Positions 36,813 to 46,612 are shown, counted from the stretch's first letter. The stretch is 64,000 nt of DNA from Telluria antibiotica (GCF_011682055.1 NZ_JAAQOM010000006.1:280747-344746), one strand, 5' to 3'. Notes: generated by a model not told the origin, from the sequence alone. Translations and numbers: made by a program.

Positions 36813-38183
36813 ATGACCAATTCTCCCGCCACGCTGTCCCCGCCCGCACGCACGACGGCGCCGGGCGCCCTGCCCGGCCTCGCGCTGTCCGTGCTGCTGT
36901 CGTCGTTCGGCGCGAGCAGCGCCAACGTCGCCCTGCCCACGTTGCAGCGCGCCTTCGGCGCAAGCTTCGCGGCCGTGCAGTGGATCGTGCTCGCGTACCT
37001 GCTCGCCGCGACGGCCGCCGCCGTCGGTGCGGGTCGCCTTGGCGACGCGATCGGCCGGCGCCGCGTGCTGCTGGCCGGGATCGCACTGTTCGCGGCCGCG
37101 TCCGGTGCCTGTGCCGTCGCTCCCACGTTGCCGCTGCTCGTCGCGGCACGCGCCCTGCAAGGCCTCGGCGCCGCCGTCATGCTGGCCCTGGGCATGGCGC
37201 TGGCCGCGGGCCAGCTGCAAGGCCGCACGGGGCGCGCGATGGGCCTGCTGGGCAGCATGTCCGCCGTCGGCACGGCGCTCGGACCCGCACTGGGCGGCCT
37301 GCTGCTCGCGGGTCCCGGCTGGCGCGCCGTGTTCGCGGCGATGCTGCCCGGCGCCGTGCTGGCGTTCGCGCTCGTGCGCCGCTTGCCGGACGACGACGCC
37401 GTCCGCAGCGGCGGACCGTTCGACGTCACCGGCCTGCTCCTCCTGGTCGGCGCGCTGCTTGCCTTCGCCCTGGCCGCCACCGGCACCGGTGCGCGCTGGT
37501 GGTACGCCATCTCCGCACTGTGCACCGCCGCCTTCATGCGTACCGAGGCACGGACACGCACGCCGCTCGTGCCACTCGCGCTGCTGCGCGACCGCGTGAC
37601 GGCGACGGGCTTTGCGACGAGCGCGCTCACGATGGCGCTGATGATGACGACGATGCTCGTCGGGCCGTTCTACCTCGGGCGCGCGCTGGGCCTTGGCGCC
37701 GGCGGGGTTGGCCTCGCGCTGGCCGTCGGCCCGCTCGTGGCGGCGCTGGCGGGCGTGCCGTCCGGAAGACTCGTGGACCGGCACGGCGCGCGCCGCACCG
37801 GCATGGCGGGCCTCGCGGCCATGGCGTTGGGAGCGGGCCTCGTGGCGGTGGCACCGCGCGCGGCCGGCGTGACGGGCTGGATCGCGCCGCTGGCCGTGCT
37901 GACGGCGGGTTATGCGCTGTTCCAGGCGGCGAACAACACGGCCGTGCTGGAAGCCGCCGGCATCGATCGGCGCGGCGTCGCGGCGGGACTTCTCAACCTG
38001 GCGCGCCAGCTCGGCCTGATCGGCGGATCGGCGCTGCTTGGCGCCGTGTTCGCGGCGGGCGCGCCCGATCCCGCGCATGCGGCGGCGGCGGACGTCGCGG
38101 AGGCGACGCAAGCGACGTTCGCGCTGGCGGTGCTGCTGCCGCTGTTGGGACTGGGCGCGGCGTGGCGCCAACGCGCTCAGTAA
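36813..38183 (+). CDS. MFS transporter, drug-efflux (DHA2-like) type
   Basis: 456-residue inner-membrane protein with 12 to 14 hydrophobic helices. Near the N-terminus ALPTLQRAFG and WIVLAYLLAATAAAVGAGRL are followed by GDAIGRRRVL, the loop 2-3 motif of the major facilitator family, and LGPALGGLLL resembles the drug-antiporter motif C. Substrate unknown; drug or metabolite export is the family expectation. Start 36813 has GGAACGACG upstream. It overlaps the 3' end of the converging lipoprotein gene by 7 bp. Confidence 0.85.
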   Translation: MTNSPATLSPPARTTAPGALPGLALSVLLSSFGASSANVALPTLQRAFGASFAAVQWIVLAYLLAATAAAVGAGRLGDAIGRRRVLLAGIALFAAASGACAVAPTLPLLVAARALQGLGAAVMLALGMALAAGQLQGRTGRAMGLLGSMSAVGTALGPALGGLLLAGPGWRAVFAAMLPGAVLAFALVRRLPDDDAVRSGGPFDVTGLLLLVGALLAFALAATGTGARWWYAISALCTAAFMRTEARTRTPLVPLALLRDRVTATGFATSALTMALMMTTMLVGPFYLGRALGLGAGGVGLALAVGPLVAALAGVPSGRLVDRHGARRTGMAGLAAMALGAGLVAVAPRAAGVTGWIAPLAVLTAGYALFQAANNTAVLEAAGIDRRGVAAGLLNLARQLGLIGGSALLGAVFAAGAPDPAHAAAADVAEATQATFALAVLLPLLGLGAAWRQRAQ

Positions 38184-38878
38184 AAGGTATCCTTCAACAC
38201 CTGCCCGGCGGCCTGCGCCGCCAGCGCGTGCAAGGCGGCGATATGTCTGGCGCGGTCGTGTTCGAGCGCTTCGACGTTCGGCACGCTGTAGTCGTCGAGT
38301 GGCGCGAAGCGGTCGACGACCGGTCCCATCGGACGCGCGCTGATGGTGAACGAGCGCTCGCCGATCCGGCGGCCGTCGCCGAACTCGTAGCCGAGCGCGA
38401 AATTCATGAAGGGTCGCAGCGACCTGTCGATCGGCGTGCCATACGTGAAGCCGGCCTTGATGTAGCTGCGGACCACGATCGTCCGGTGCAGATTGTCGTC
38501 CCGGCGCGCGAGCACCCCTTCGAGTTCGCGCTGTTGCACGTGCCGTACCGCATACCCGCGCGCTTCCAGACCCCGCACAAGCTCATTGGTGAAGGCGCCC
38601 AGCACGTCATCGTCCCAGCCGATCAACGCGGGGCGCAACAAGTGTTCGTCGGCCTTGATGCCGGCGGCTGACGGTCCCACGCTCCAGACGCCGGAGTCCA
38701 ACCGGACCATGACGTCGTGCACCGGCTCGACCACGAGCACGCGCTGCGCGCCCAGCTTGTTCAAGCTGTACGGTGGTGCCGTCAGCGCACAGCCGCACAG
38801 TCCCGAGAGCATGAAGAAAACCGCGATCAACCTCGCAGTCAATGCGGTCCACGGTACCACGGGCGAAGCGTTGTGCAT
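38177..38878 (-). CDS. Predicted lipoprotein of unknown function
   Basis: 233-residue exported protein with a hydrophobic signal and lipobox LCGC (Cys at about residue 29), followed by a soluble domain of mixed alpha/beta character. I do not recognise the family. The segment DNLHRTIVVRSYIKAG and the C-terminal coiled helix (NVEALEHDRARHIAALHALA) are the only distinctive parts. Start 38878 is chosen over 38914 because AGGA lies 6 nt upstream. Converges with the MFS gene. Confidence 0.75.
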   Translation of the reverse strand: MHNASPVVPWTALTARLIAVFFMLSGLCGCALTAPPYSLNKLGAQRVLVVEPVHDVMVRLDSGVWSVGPSAAGIKADEHLLRPALIGWDDDVLGAFTNELVRGLEARGYAVRHVQQRELEGVLARRDDNLHRTIVVRSYIKAGFTYGTPIDRSLRPFMNFALGYEFGDGRRIGERSFTISARPMGPVVDRFAPLDDYSVPNVEALEHDRARHIAALHALAAQAAGQVLKDTFY

Positions 38879-38983
38879 ACGGGTTCCTGATCGGGTACAT
38901 CGGACGATTACCAATGCCCAGTGTACGTCCCGTCGTGCATGGATGACAATCTGCCTGCACGGTGAGTGGACAGCGGCGCCGGT

Positions 38984-40966
38984 TCAGGCGGCGAGCACGC
39001 CCGACACCCCGGATTGCAGGAATTTGTCGAACTCGGGCAAGGCCATGGGACGTGCAAACAGATAGCCCTGCGCCTCGTCGCAGCGGCAAGCGCGCAGGCT
39101 TTCCATCACGTCTTCCGTCTCGATACCCTCGGCGACGACCTTCAGGCCCAACGCATGCGCCATGTGCACGAGGGCGGAGACGAATTCGTCGCCGTTCGCA
39201 TCGAGCGACTGTTCGAGGAAGAACGAGCGGTCCAGCTTCAGCACGTCGACGGGGAAGCGCTTCAGGTACGACAGGCTCGAATAGCCCGTGCCGAAATCGT
39301 CCAGCGCCAGCGTCACGCCCAGGCGCTTCAGGCGGCGCAGCACGTCGACGGATTGTTCGGTGTCGTCGATCAGCGCGCTTTCCGTCAGCTCGAGTTCCAG
39401 CGCGCACGGCGGGAAGCCGGCGTCGCGCAATGCCTGCTCGACTTCCGTCACCAGGTCCGCGGAACGCAGCTGGCGGGCCGACACGTTCACCGACACGTGC
39501 AGCATCGTCCCGTACTTGTCGCCGAGGCGCTTGCCGACGCGGCACGCCTCGCGCAGCACCCATTTGCCGATCGCCTCGATGTGCCCGCGCTCTTCCGCGA
39601 TCGGGATGAACTCGAGCGGCGGGACCCGGCCCAGCTCCGGATGCGTCCAGCGCAACAGCACTTCCACGCCGCGCAGGCGCAAGGTGCGCACGTCGATGCG
39701 GGGCTGGTAGTACAGTTCGAACTGGCCCAGCTCCAGCGCGCGCCGCAGCGCCGCCTCGATCTGGAGGCGGCGCCGCGCTTCCACGCTCATCTCCGGTTCG
39801 AAGAACTGGTACGAGCTCTCGCCCAGCGCCTTCGCCTTGTACATCGCCGTGTCCGCGTTCTGGAACAGCAGGTCGGGCGTGGCGGCGTCCTGGCCGGACA
39901 AGCTGATGCCGATCGACGCTCCCACGCACATTTCCAGGCCGTCGACGTAGAACGGGACGGTCAGCGTCTTGAGCAGACGCTGCGCGATGCCGGCCGCGGC
40001 CTCGCGGCCCGTACACGACGCCGCCACGACGAATTCGTCGCCGCCCAGCCGCGCCACCACGTCGCCGGGCCGCATGCACGACTGCAGCCGCTGGCCCACC
40101 TGCTGCAACAGGTTGTCGCCGGCCGCGTGGCCCAGCGAATCGTTGACTTCCTTGAAGCGGTTGAGGTCGATGAACATGACTGTCGTCCCGGCCTGGCTCT
40201 GCGTCCGGCCCAGCATCGCCTTCAGGTGGCCGTTGAGCCACGCGCGATTCGGCAGGCCCGTCAGGTGGTCGCGCGTGGCCAGCTCCTCGAGGCGCGCCTC
40301 CGCGCGCTTGCGGTCGGAGATGTCGTGGAAGAACACGGACAGGCCGTCCTCGCGCGCGTACACGCGCAGGCTCAGCCACGCACCCGCGGGCGCGTAGAAT
40401 GCTTCGAACGACGCGTTCTCACGCCGCTCCATCGCGCGCCGGTAGGTCGCGGCGATCGGCGTGTCCTCCAGGCCCGGGGCCACATCCCACAACACCGAGC
40501 CCGTCGACGTACCCGGCGCGACGCCGGCCAAGACTTCGGCCAGCGTGTTCGCGTACGTGATCTCCCAATCGCGGTTCACCGTGAAGAAGCCGTCCTCGAT
40601 GCTTTCCAGGATCGTGCGCACGTCGAGTGCTTCCTGGTGTTCCGTGACGTCCGCGAACGCGCCGCTGAAGCCTTCGCACGTGCCGTCGCCGGCACGGCGC
40701 GGCAGGCCGGACACGACGATCCGCCGTACCCGCCCGTCCGCGCACGCAACCGCGACCTCGTCGTCGAACGCCGCCTGCCGCCCCAGCGCATCCGTCACGC
40801 GCGCGGCGGCGTCGTGCCCGTCGACGGCGTGCGTGCGCAACCAGTCCGCCAGGAACACCCCGGCGGGAAAAGGCGGGAGGTCCGCGTCCTTGTCGACGGC
40901 GGACGTGCAGACGCCCTGGCCGTTCGTGGTCCAGATGCTCGCGATGAACGTGGTGGGCTCTTGCAT
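38984..40966 (-). CDS. PAS-PAS-GGDEF-EAL cyclic di-GMP signalling protein
   Basis: About 660 residues. Two PAS-like sensory segments (about 1-110 and 115-240; TILESIEDGFFTVNRDWEIT begins the second, SVFFHDISDRKRAEARLEEL ends it) precede a GGDEF domain with RDHLTGLPNRAWL and an intact RLGGDEF, and an EAL domain. The EAL signature is EVLLRW, a conservative EVL variant, with DDFGTGYSSLSYLKRFP and KLDRSF (metal and catalytic residues) present. It may be a bifunctional cyclase/phosphodiesterase. No membrane helices, so it is cytosolic. The start is uncertain: 40966, 41014 and 41047 are all in frame and none has a clear ribosome-binding site. Confidence 0.88.
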   Translation of the reverse strand: MQEPTTFIASIWTTNGQGVCTSAVDKDADLPPFPAGVFLADWLRTHAVDGHDAAARVTDALGRQAAFDDEVAVACADGRVRRIVVSGLPRRAGDGTCEGFSGAFADVTEHQEALDVRTILESIEDGFFTVNRDWEITYANTLAEVLAGVAPGTSTGSVLWDVAPGLEDTPIAATYRRAMERRENASFEAFYAPAGAWLSLRVYAREDGLSVFFHDISDRKRAEARLEELATRDHLTGLPNRAWLNGHLKAMLGRTQSQAGTTVMFIDLNRFKEVNDSLGHAAGDNLLQQVGQRLQSCMRPGDVVARLGGDEFVVAASCTGREAAAGIAQRLLKTLTVPFYVDGLEMCVGASIGISLSGQDAATPDLLFQNADTAMYKAKALGESSYQFFEPEMSVEARRRLQIEAALRRALELGQFELYYQPRIDVRTLRLRGVEVLLRWTHPELGRVPPLEFIPIAEERGHIEAIGKWVLREACRVGKRLGDKYGTMLHVSVNVSARQLRSADLVTEVEQALRDAGFPPCALELELTESALIDDTEQSVDVLRRLKRLGVTLALDDFGTGYSSLSYLKRFPVDVLKLDRSFFLEQSLDANGDEFVSALVHMAHALGLKVVAEGIETEDVMESLRACRCDEAQGYLFARPMALPEFDKFLQSGVSGVLAA

Positions 40967-41084
40967 GTGAATTGATATGGCGACCGTCTTGCCTGCATTA
41001 TGCGGGAGTGGCATTGCTGTAGGAAAATTCCTACGAATATAAGGCATTAACTGTTGCCCAATTACAACTAGACAGGCGCAGGCA

Positions 41085-41122
41085 GAAAAAAGGCCGGTGG
41101 GCGCGCTGCCCCCCGGCCTTTT
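41085..41122 (-). terminator. Intrinsic terminator after cheV
   Basis: Read on the minus strand: AAGGCCGG...stem with 41090-41097 pairing 41113-41120, 15-nt loop, then six T (41091-41086). It follows the cheV stop by about 20 bp and precedes the GGDEF-EAL gene, which therefore has its own promoter. Confidence 0.8.
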
Positions 41123-41140
41123 GCGCGGACGTGGAAGGAA

Positions 41141-42100
41141 TTACTGGCGCAGCAACGTGCGCAGCGTGCGCGACAAGTCCTCGGCCGAGAACTTGGCGAC
41201 GTAGGCGTCGGCACGCACGTTCTTGACGTGTTCCTCGTTCGTCGTGCCCGACAGCGACGAGTGGATCACGACCGGCATATTGCCGAAGCGGGCGTTCGAC
41301 TTGATGTTGCGGGTGAGCGTGAAGCCGTCCATCTCCGGCATCTCGAGGTCAGTCAGGACGAGCGCGACCTTGTCGTGGACGCTCTTGCCTTCGGCCTCGG
41401 CCGCCTCGGCGATGTGGTTCAGCTGGTCCCAGCATTCCTTGCCGCTCTTCGTCATCACGAACGGCAGGCCCATCGCGTCCAGGCCTTGCTCGATCAGCGC
41501 GCGCGCGACGACGGAATCGTCCGCGGCGAGGATCACGGCGCCCGGCTTGAGCTTCATCTTGCCGCCGACGGCCTGCTCGATGTTCTCCGTATGCGCGTCC
41601 GGACTCAGGTTGCGCAGGATCGTCTCGACGTCCAGCACCTGGGCCAGGCGGGCCGGCTGGCCGTCCACCGCTTCCAGGCGCGCGATGCTCGTGACCATGC
41701 CGCTGCCGGCGCTGTGCTCGGCCGACATCACCTGCGTCCAGTCGAGGCGCACGATTTCCTCGACGCTCTCGACGGCGAACGCCTGCGTCGTGCGGGCGAA
41801 TTCCGTCACCAGCATGATGTTCAGGCCCGTCTTCGGCGTCACGCCCGCGATGCCCGGCAGGTCGAGGACCTGGATGATCTGGCCGCGCAGGTTGACCACG
41901 CCGATGACGTGGTCGGGCGCGCCCGCGACCTTCGTGATCGTCGGCATGGCGACGATTTCGCGGATCTTGAAGACGTTAATGCCGAACAGCTCGCTGTGCT
42001 CGCCCGCGGCGTCACCGCCCAGGCGGAAAAGCAAAAGCTCGAATTTGTTCGTGCCCGTAAGGTTGCTGCGCTCGTCGACTTCCTGCTGAACCGATTTCAT
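41141..42100 (-). CDS. cheV: Chemotaxis coupling protein CheV (CheW-receiver)
   Basis: 319-residue cytosolic protein with an N-terminal CheW domain (about 20-165; LFGINVFKIREIVAMP, HVIGVVNLRGQIIQVLDLP) fused to a C-terminal receiver domain (about 185-315; ILAADDSVVAR and LVLTDLEMPEMDG with the phospho-acceptor Asp). CheV couples chemoreceptors to CheA and tunes signalling through phosphorylation. Start 42100 has AGGACGGGAC upstream. No other chemotaxis genes are adjacent; a terminator follows, so it is monocistronic. Confidence 0.93.
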   Translation of the reverse strand: MKSVQQEVDERSNLTGTNKFELLLFRLGGDAAGEHSELFGINVFKIREIVAMPTITKVAGAPDHVIGVVNLRGQIIQVLDLPGIAGVTPKTGLNIMLVTEFARTTQAFAVESVEEIVRLDWTQVMSAEHSAGSGMVTSIARLEAVDGQPARLAQVLDVETILRNLSPDAHTENIEQAVGGKMKLKPGAVILAADDSVVARALIEQGLDAMGLPFVMTKSGKECWDQLNHIAEAAEAEGKSVHDKVALVLTDLEMPEMDGFTLTRNIKSNARFGNMPVVIHSSLSGTTNEEHVKNVRADAYVAKFSAEDLSRTLRTLLRQ

Positions 42101-42253
42101 GTCCCGTCCTAAAAAGGTTGATTCTTTTGGGAAATTCTAGACGTGAACCGGCCGTCGGTGTAAATGCAAACTTGAATCTCGGTAACTTTTCGGCGAATTC
42201 GTACCAAAAAACCACAGACATTTGACGAAATCGTAATGCCGATCTTCCCAGGA

Positions 42254-43210
42254 TCACAGCAACGACCCCGCGTCGACCTCGCGCAGCGCCTGCCGCGCCA
42301 TCTCGAGGATGCCGTCGAACGACTTCGCGGCCGCGATGAACCGTCCATTATGGCAAAAGCCCGCGTCCGGCACGCCCGTGACGGCGGCCAGGTCGGCATC
42401 GCGCAGGCCGGCCCAGGCGGCGGGCAGGTCGGCCCGCGCGTCGAAGCTTTCGGCGCTGACGGGCACCGTGTGGATCATGTGGCGCTGCTCGCCCACGTTG
42501 TAGCTGATGACGAACAGCACATTCGGCATTTCCTTGCGCACGATCGCGGTCCATGGCAGCGCGCCGTTCTTCAGGTACAGCACGCGCCCGCCCTCGAGCA
42601 GCTCGGCGTGGCGCACCTGCTCGACGGCGAGCAACGCGCCCACGCGGTATTTGACGGCATTGATCATCAAGTCCGACAGCATGTCCAGCACGCGCCGGAA
42701 CTGGGCGTCGCGGTACGCTTCCGCCGGCGCGCCATACCCGAGCCGCTGCTCGTCCATCCAGTTCGGATTGAAGCCGGACACGATGGCAGACAGGCCGTAG
42801 CTGCCCGGCGCGTTGCGCGCGGCACCCACGTCGGACAGGTCGAGGTATTGCACGACATCGGCATCGATCGCGTACGCCATCTGCTGCGCGGCGTCGTCCG
42901 ACAGCTTGTGCCCCGCATGCCGTTCGGCCAGCAGCGCCACGCAGCGCGCGCCGTATTCGCGCCACACGAGGCCCGCGCTGGCATACGGCACACCGCTCAC
43001 GCGGGCGCCGTCGAAGCCTTTCTGGTGATGGTCGAAGCGGCCCGCGGCCGGATTCCACTCGCCGCCCACGTCGATGACGACGTCGCCCTGGGCGATGATA
43101 GCCGGGTCGCGCGTGCGCACGAGCTCCGCGTCCGGGTACAACAACATCAGGACGGCCACCGCCCACGCGTCGTCCGCGTGGAATTTGCCGCCATGGGTCA
43201 CGATCAACAT
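42254..43210 (-). CDS. MYG1-family (UPF0160) predicted metal-dependent hydrolase
   Basis: 318-residue protein of the MYG1 family, related to DHH phosphoesterases; the eukaryotic member is a 3'-5' RNA exonuclease. It starts MLIVTHGGKFHADDAWAV, containing the THGGxFHxDD metal-binding motif, and has FDHHQKGF and YAIDADV, matching the DHH elements, then the C-terminal GLRDADLA and FCHNGRFIAAA segments typical of the family. Start 43210 has GGAGC upstream. Function in bacteria is not established; a nuclease role is the best guess. Confidence 0.88.
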   Translation of the reverse strand: MLIVTHGGKFHADDAWAVAVLMLLYPDAELVRTRDPAIIAQGDVVIDVGGEWNPAAGRFDHHQKGFDGARVSGVPYASAGLVWREYGARCVALLAERHAGHKLSDDAAQQMAYAIDADVVQYLDLSDVGAARNAPGSYGLSAIVSGFNPNWMDEQRLGYGAPAEAYRDAQFRRVLDMLSDLMINAVKYRVGALLAVEQVRHAELLEGGRVLYLKNGALPWTAIVRKEMPNVLFVISYNVGEQRHMIHTVPVSAESFDARADLPAAWAGLRDADLAAVTGVPDAGFCHNGRFIAAAKSFDGILEMARQALREVDAGSLL

Positions 43211-43363
43211 GCTTGCTCCAGTTCGAATGGCCGGCCCAGCGCCGGCGCGCGCACCGATGTGCGCCGCATGCCAGGATGATACCGGCTTTGGCCGCGGGGC
43301 CGGGCGCGAGTATCATGTCGGGTGTCCACCGAGTCCACCGAATCCACCGTCCAAGGAAACGCC

Positions 43364-44596
43364 ATGCCGATCCGCCTGCCCGCCCTGCCCCTCGCGTTCG
43401 TGCTGGCGTTCGGTCTGGCGCCGGCCATCGCGCGCGCGGACGCGCGCGCCGGCGCGGGCGCGGCGAAGGGGTCGCTCGTGATCGCCGGGGGCGCGCTGCG
43501 CGCCGATAATGCGCCGGTCTGGAGCAGGATCGTGGAACTGGCCGGCGGACGCGGCGCGCGCATCGCCGTGTTCCCGACGGCGGCCGGCAATCCGGCACGG
43601 TCCGGTCGCGCGACGGCCGAGATCCTCGCGCGCTACGGCGCCCGTCCGTTCGTCGTGCCGCTGTCCGCCCTGCTGCCCGGCACGGACGTCAAGCGGGCGG
43701 CGGACGACCCGGCGCTCGCCGCCAGCGTGCGCGCGGCCGGCGGCGCCTTCTTCACGGGCGGCGACCAGGGCCGCATCACGGCCGCCCTGCGCCACGCGGA
43801 CGGGTCCAACAGCGCCGTGCTGGATGCCGTATGGGACGTGTACCGGCGCGGCGGCGTCATCGCCGGCACGAGCGCCGGCGCCGCCATCATGAGCAAGACG
43901 ATGTTCTACGAAGGCCGCGCGCCGCTGCCCACGCTGCGCGACGGCATCACGGACGGCCGCGACATCGCGCCCGGCCTGGGCTTCATCGGCGACGACGTCT
44001 TCGTCGACCAGCACCTGCTCGTGCGCGGCCGCTTCGCGCGCATGCTGCCCGTGATGCTGGCCAAGCACTACCGCCTCGGCCTCGGCATCGACGAGAACAC
44101 GGCGGCCGTCGTCGGGCCGGACCGCTCGATCGCCGTCATCGGCTACAAGGGCGCCCTGCTGCTGGATCTCGGCCAGGCCACCGTGGACACGGCACGCCCC
44201 GCGTTCAACGTGGCGGATGCCCGCATCAGCTACCTCGACAGCGGCGACCGCTACGACCCCGCGACGGGCCGCTTCACGCCCGGCCCGGACAAGGAACGGG
44301 TCGACCCGGCCGACCCGTCGTACCGCGGTCCGCTGTTCGTCCCGGACATCCTTGGCAACACGGCGGTCGTCGACCTGTTGATGAAGCTGTGCGACAGCGA
44401 CCAGGCGCGCGCCACCGGCATCGCGTTCGGCGACCCGGCAGGCACCTCGCCGGAACGGGGCTTCGAATTCACGTTCACGCGCACGCCGGAGTCCGAAGGC
44501 TGGGAATCGAACCGGGCCGATACCTATTCGGTGTACCGGGTGCGCATGGATGTGAGGCCCGTAAAGCTGACGCTGCCGCTCTACCGGGCCGAATGA
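43364..44596 (+). CDS. Exported cyanophycinase-like serine peptidase (S51), second copy
   Basis: 410-residue protein with a Sec signal (residues 1-25, ending IARAD) and an S51 fold: KGSLVIAGGALR, FFTGGDQGRITAAL, IAGTSAGAAIMS with probable nucleophile Ser170, FIGDDVFVDQHLLVRGRFAR and GIDENTAAVV. These correspond closely to CphB-type cyanophycinases, which cleave cyanophycin to beta-Asp-Arg; an export signal suggests extracellular scavenging, as known for secreted CphE enzymes. It is more like canonical CphB than the protein at 28288-29550. The C-terminal 130 residues are an extra domain. Ribosome-binding site AAGGAA precedes the ATG. Confidence 0.88.
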   Translation: MPIRLPALPLAFVLAFGLAPAIARADARAGAGAAKGSLVIAGGALRADNAPVWSRIVELAGGRGARIAVFPTAAGNPARSGRATAEILARYGARPFVVPLSALLPGTDVKRAADDPALAASVRAAGGAFFTGGDQGRITAALRHADGSNSAVLDAVWDVYRRGGVIAGTSAGAAIMSKTMFYEGRAPLPTLRDGITDGRDIAPGLGFIGDDVFVDQHLLVRGRFARMLPVMLAKHYRLGLGIDENTAAVVGPDRSIAVIGYKGALLLDLGQATVDTARPAFNVADARISYLDSGDRYDPATGRFTPGPDKERVDPADPSYRGPLFVPDILGNTAVVDLLMKLCDSDQARATGIAFGDPAGTSPERGFEFTFTRTPESEGWESNRADTYSVYRVRMDVRPVKLTLPLYRAE

Positions 44597-44645
44597 GCGG
44601 GCGGCCCGACGGACAATCGCGCGGTCATGCGCAGGGACCCGATGC

Positions 44646-46490
44646 TCATTCGCGCGTGTCCGGCGGCGGGGGAGGAGGAGGAGGCCCGTTTGTGAATCTC
44701 GAGACCGCCGCGTCCGACGCCATCTGCTTCAGCTCCCTGCGCTGGATGGCGCCACGGGCATACTCCTCCGCGGCCTGGGCTTCGACCTCCTTGACCAGGG
44801 CAACCATGTCGAACGTCCATTCGTTCGCGCCGCCCGCGAGCAGCCCGTCGCCCGATCCGTTGCGCATCTCGTCCAGGATGGCGGCCTTCGTGAGGCCGGC
44901 GTCGAGACGGCGCTGGAGTTGCGCGGCCCAAGCCGCCATGGGTGGATCGCGGGTGTCGTTCGCCAGCATGCGCAGGACGTGCGTGGCCTTCGGCACGTCG
45001 CCGAGGTAGCTCCACGCCAGCGCGGCGGCGCGCGCCAGCGGCCCCGAGTCGCGCGTGGTCTGCCAGGCCGCGATCACGCGGTCCAGTGGCGCGCTGCCCG
45101 GCGCGTCGCCGGTCAGGAGCGCAAAATCCAGGCCGGCCAGCGCGACGGCGCCCGACCTGGGTTCGCGCGCCCGCGCGCGCGCGAGGTTCGCGTACGCCTC
45201 GTCGAGGTAGGGGGTCCGCGCATCGCCGTTCACCCGCGCCGCGAGCTTCAGGTCGGCCCGGGCCAACAGGGTCAGCACGTCGGCGCTGGCGTCGGCCTCG
45301 CGCGCCGCCCGCTGCAGCCACGGCAGCGCCGCGGCGGGGTCTCCCCAGTCGACCCTGGCCCGGCTCAGCGCCAGCTGGGCCGCCTCGACGTTCGGCACCT
45401 TGGCCGCTTCCGTATGAAGCGTGCGCAACAGGCCCTCGCCCTGGCCACGTGTCGGGCAGGCCCGCAGGACGTTATCGGCCAGCACGAATTCACCCGACGC
45501 CGCCGACATCGTCGTGAACGTGGTCTCGGGACGCGCTGCCCATGGCATGTCGAAACGCATGGCGTTCGTCCCCTGCCGCTGGTAGCGCCACAGCACCTTG
45601 TCCGCGTCGCCCATGTTCAGTCTGAACGCCTCGTGCACCGCGGCGGCGGGGTCGGTCCCCTGGTCGACCGCTTTCACGAATGTGGCGAGGCCCTTGCGCC
45701 GCTCGTCGGCGCCGAGGACGTAGTGGGCGAGAATCCACGCCCGCGCCTGGTATTCCACCCGGGCAGCCTTGCCCTTCGTTTCGTGCAGGCCCTTGTACGG
45801 GTCCGGACCCAGCATGCGGTCATAGTCGAGGTAGTACTCGTGCCCCTTGTCGTGGTAATCGAGATAGCTGCGGACGCCGGGCGGGATGCGGCCGACCACC
45901 ATCTGCTTCGTGCCGAACGCCACACCCGCGAAATAATCGGCAAAGCCCTCGATCCACAGCGATGGTCTCCGGACATCCGTATGCCGGTACAGGAAATGGC
46001 GCGCATACGCTTGCGACACATACGACAAGCCCTCGTGCAGCGCTGCCGTCGCCAGGCTGTCGTCCGCCACCGCGGGCAATGCCTCGGTGTGCACGAGGAA
46101 GCCCTGCGCGCCGCCCGCGCAGTCGCGGAACAGGCCGATGCCGGCGAACGGCCGGTCCGCCACCACGCGATCCAGCAGGTGGGAATCGTCCAGGTACATC
46201 AGGTTGAGCTTCGGCTCCGGACCCGCGGCCGCGCCGCCGTAGTCCGCCGTGAACATGCGCAGCAGCGCGTCGAGGCGCTCGAGGTGTTCGACGAGCCTTG
46301 CGACCTCCTCGCGCGCCGCGTTCGAGACCACGACCACATGGGCGCTCTCCGCCCGCGTCCATGACGACGTGCCCCGCTGGCCCGTCACGACGATGCTCTG
46401 CGGTGGGGCTTCCTGCGCGGCGCACACGCCACCCGCCAGTGCGGAAACCACGATGGCGGCCAAGGCCGTCCGTTTTATTCCAAAACCCAC
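44646..46490 (-). CDS. Exported TPR-like protein with degenerate gluzincin-type region
   Basis: 614-residue exported protein (signal 1-25). Residues about 45-330 resemble a family of putative metallopeptidase-TPR proteins found near TonB receptors: VVVVSNAAREEVARLVEHLE, then LWIEGFADYF (about 178-187). The preceding zinc motif HExxH is absent: only HEGLS (152-156) or QAYAR (160-164) is found. The second half (about 360-590) is helical with tetratricopeptide-like repeats. The C-terminus is a run of nine prolines then DTRE. The start is GTG at 46490, supported by GGAGG 8 nt upstream. Function unknown. Confidence 0.78.
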   Translation of the reverse strand: MGFGIKRTALAAIVVSALAGGVCAAQEAPPQSIVVTGQRGTSSWTRAESAHVVVVSNAAREEVARLVEHLERLDALLRMFTADYGGAAAGPEPKLNLMYLDDSHLLDRVVADRPFAGIGLFRDCAGGAQGFLVHTEALPAVADDSLATAALHEGLSYVSQAYARHFLYRHTDVRRPSLWIEGFADYFAGVAFGTKQMVVGRIPPGVRSYLDYHDKGHEYYLDYDRMLGPDPYKGLHETKGKAARVEYQARAWILAHYVLGADERRKGLATFVKAVDQGTDPAAAVHEAFRLNMGDADKVLWRYQRQGTNAMRFDMPWAARPETTFTTMSAASGEFVLADNVLRACPTRGQGEGLLRTLHTEAAKVPNVEAAQLALSRARVDWGDPAAALPWLQRAAREADASADVLTLLARADLKLAARVNGDARTPYLDEAYANLARARAREPRSGAVALAGLDFALLTGDAPGSAPLDRVIAAWQTTRDSGPLARAAALAWSYLGDVPKATHVLRMLANDTRDPPMAAWAAQLQRRLDAGLTKAAILDEMRNGSGDGLLAGGANEWTFDMVALVKEVEAQAAEEYARGAIQRRELKQMASDAAVSRFTNGPPPPPPPPDTRE

Positions 46491-46612
46491 GATCCGCGCC
46501 TCCGTTAATTATATTAATTTAGATTAACGTGGCGAGTTTAGCAATTTGCCGAAAAGTTTGCTATCGGTCAATATCGATTTTTCCGGAGATAGCGCTTTCT
46601 CGCGCGATGCCG

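Noticed and set aside
35775..38171. A 798-codon minus-strand frame that includes the LysR gene
   Set aside because: Only the last 300 codons (from 36677) look like a protein; the upstream part is the shadow of the MFS gene.
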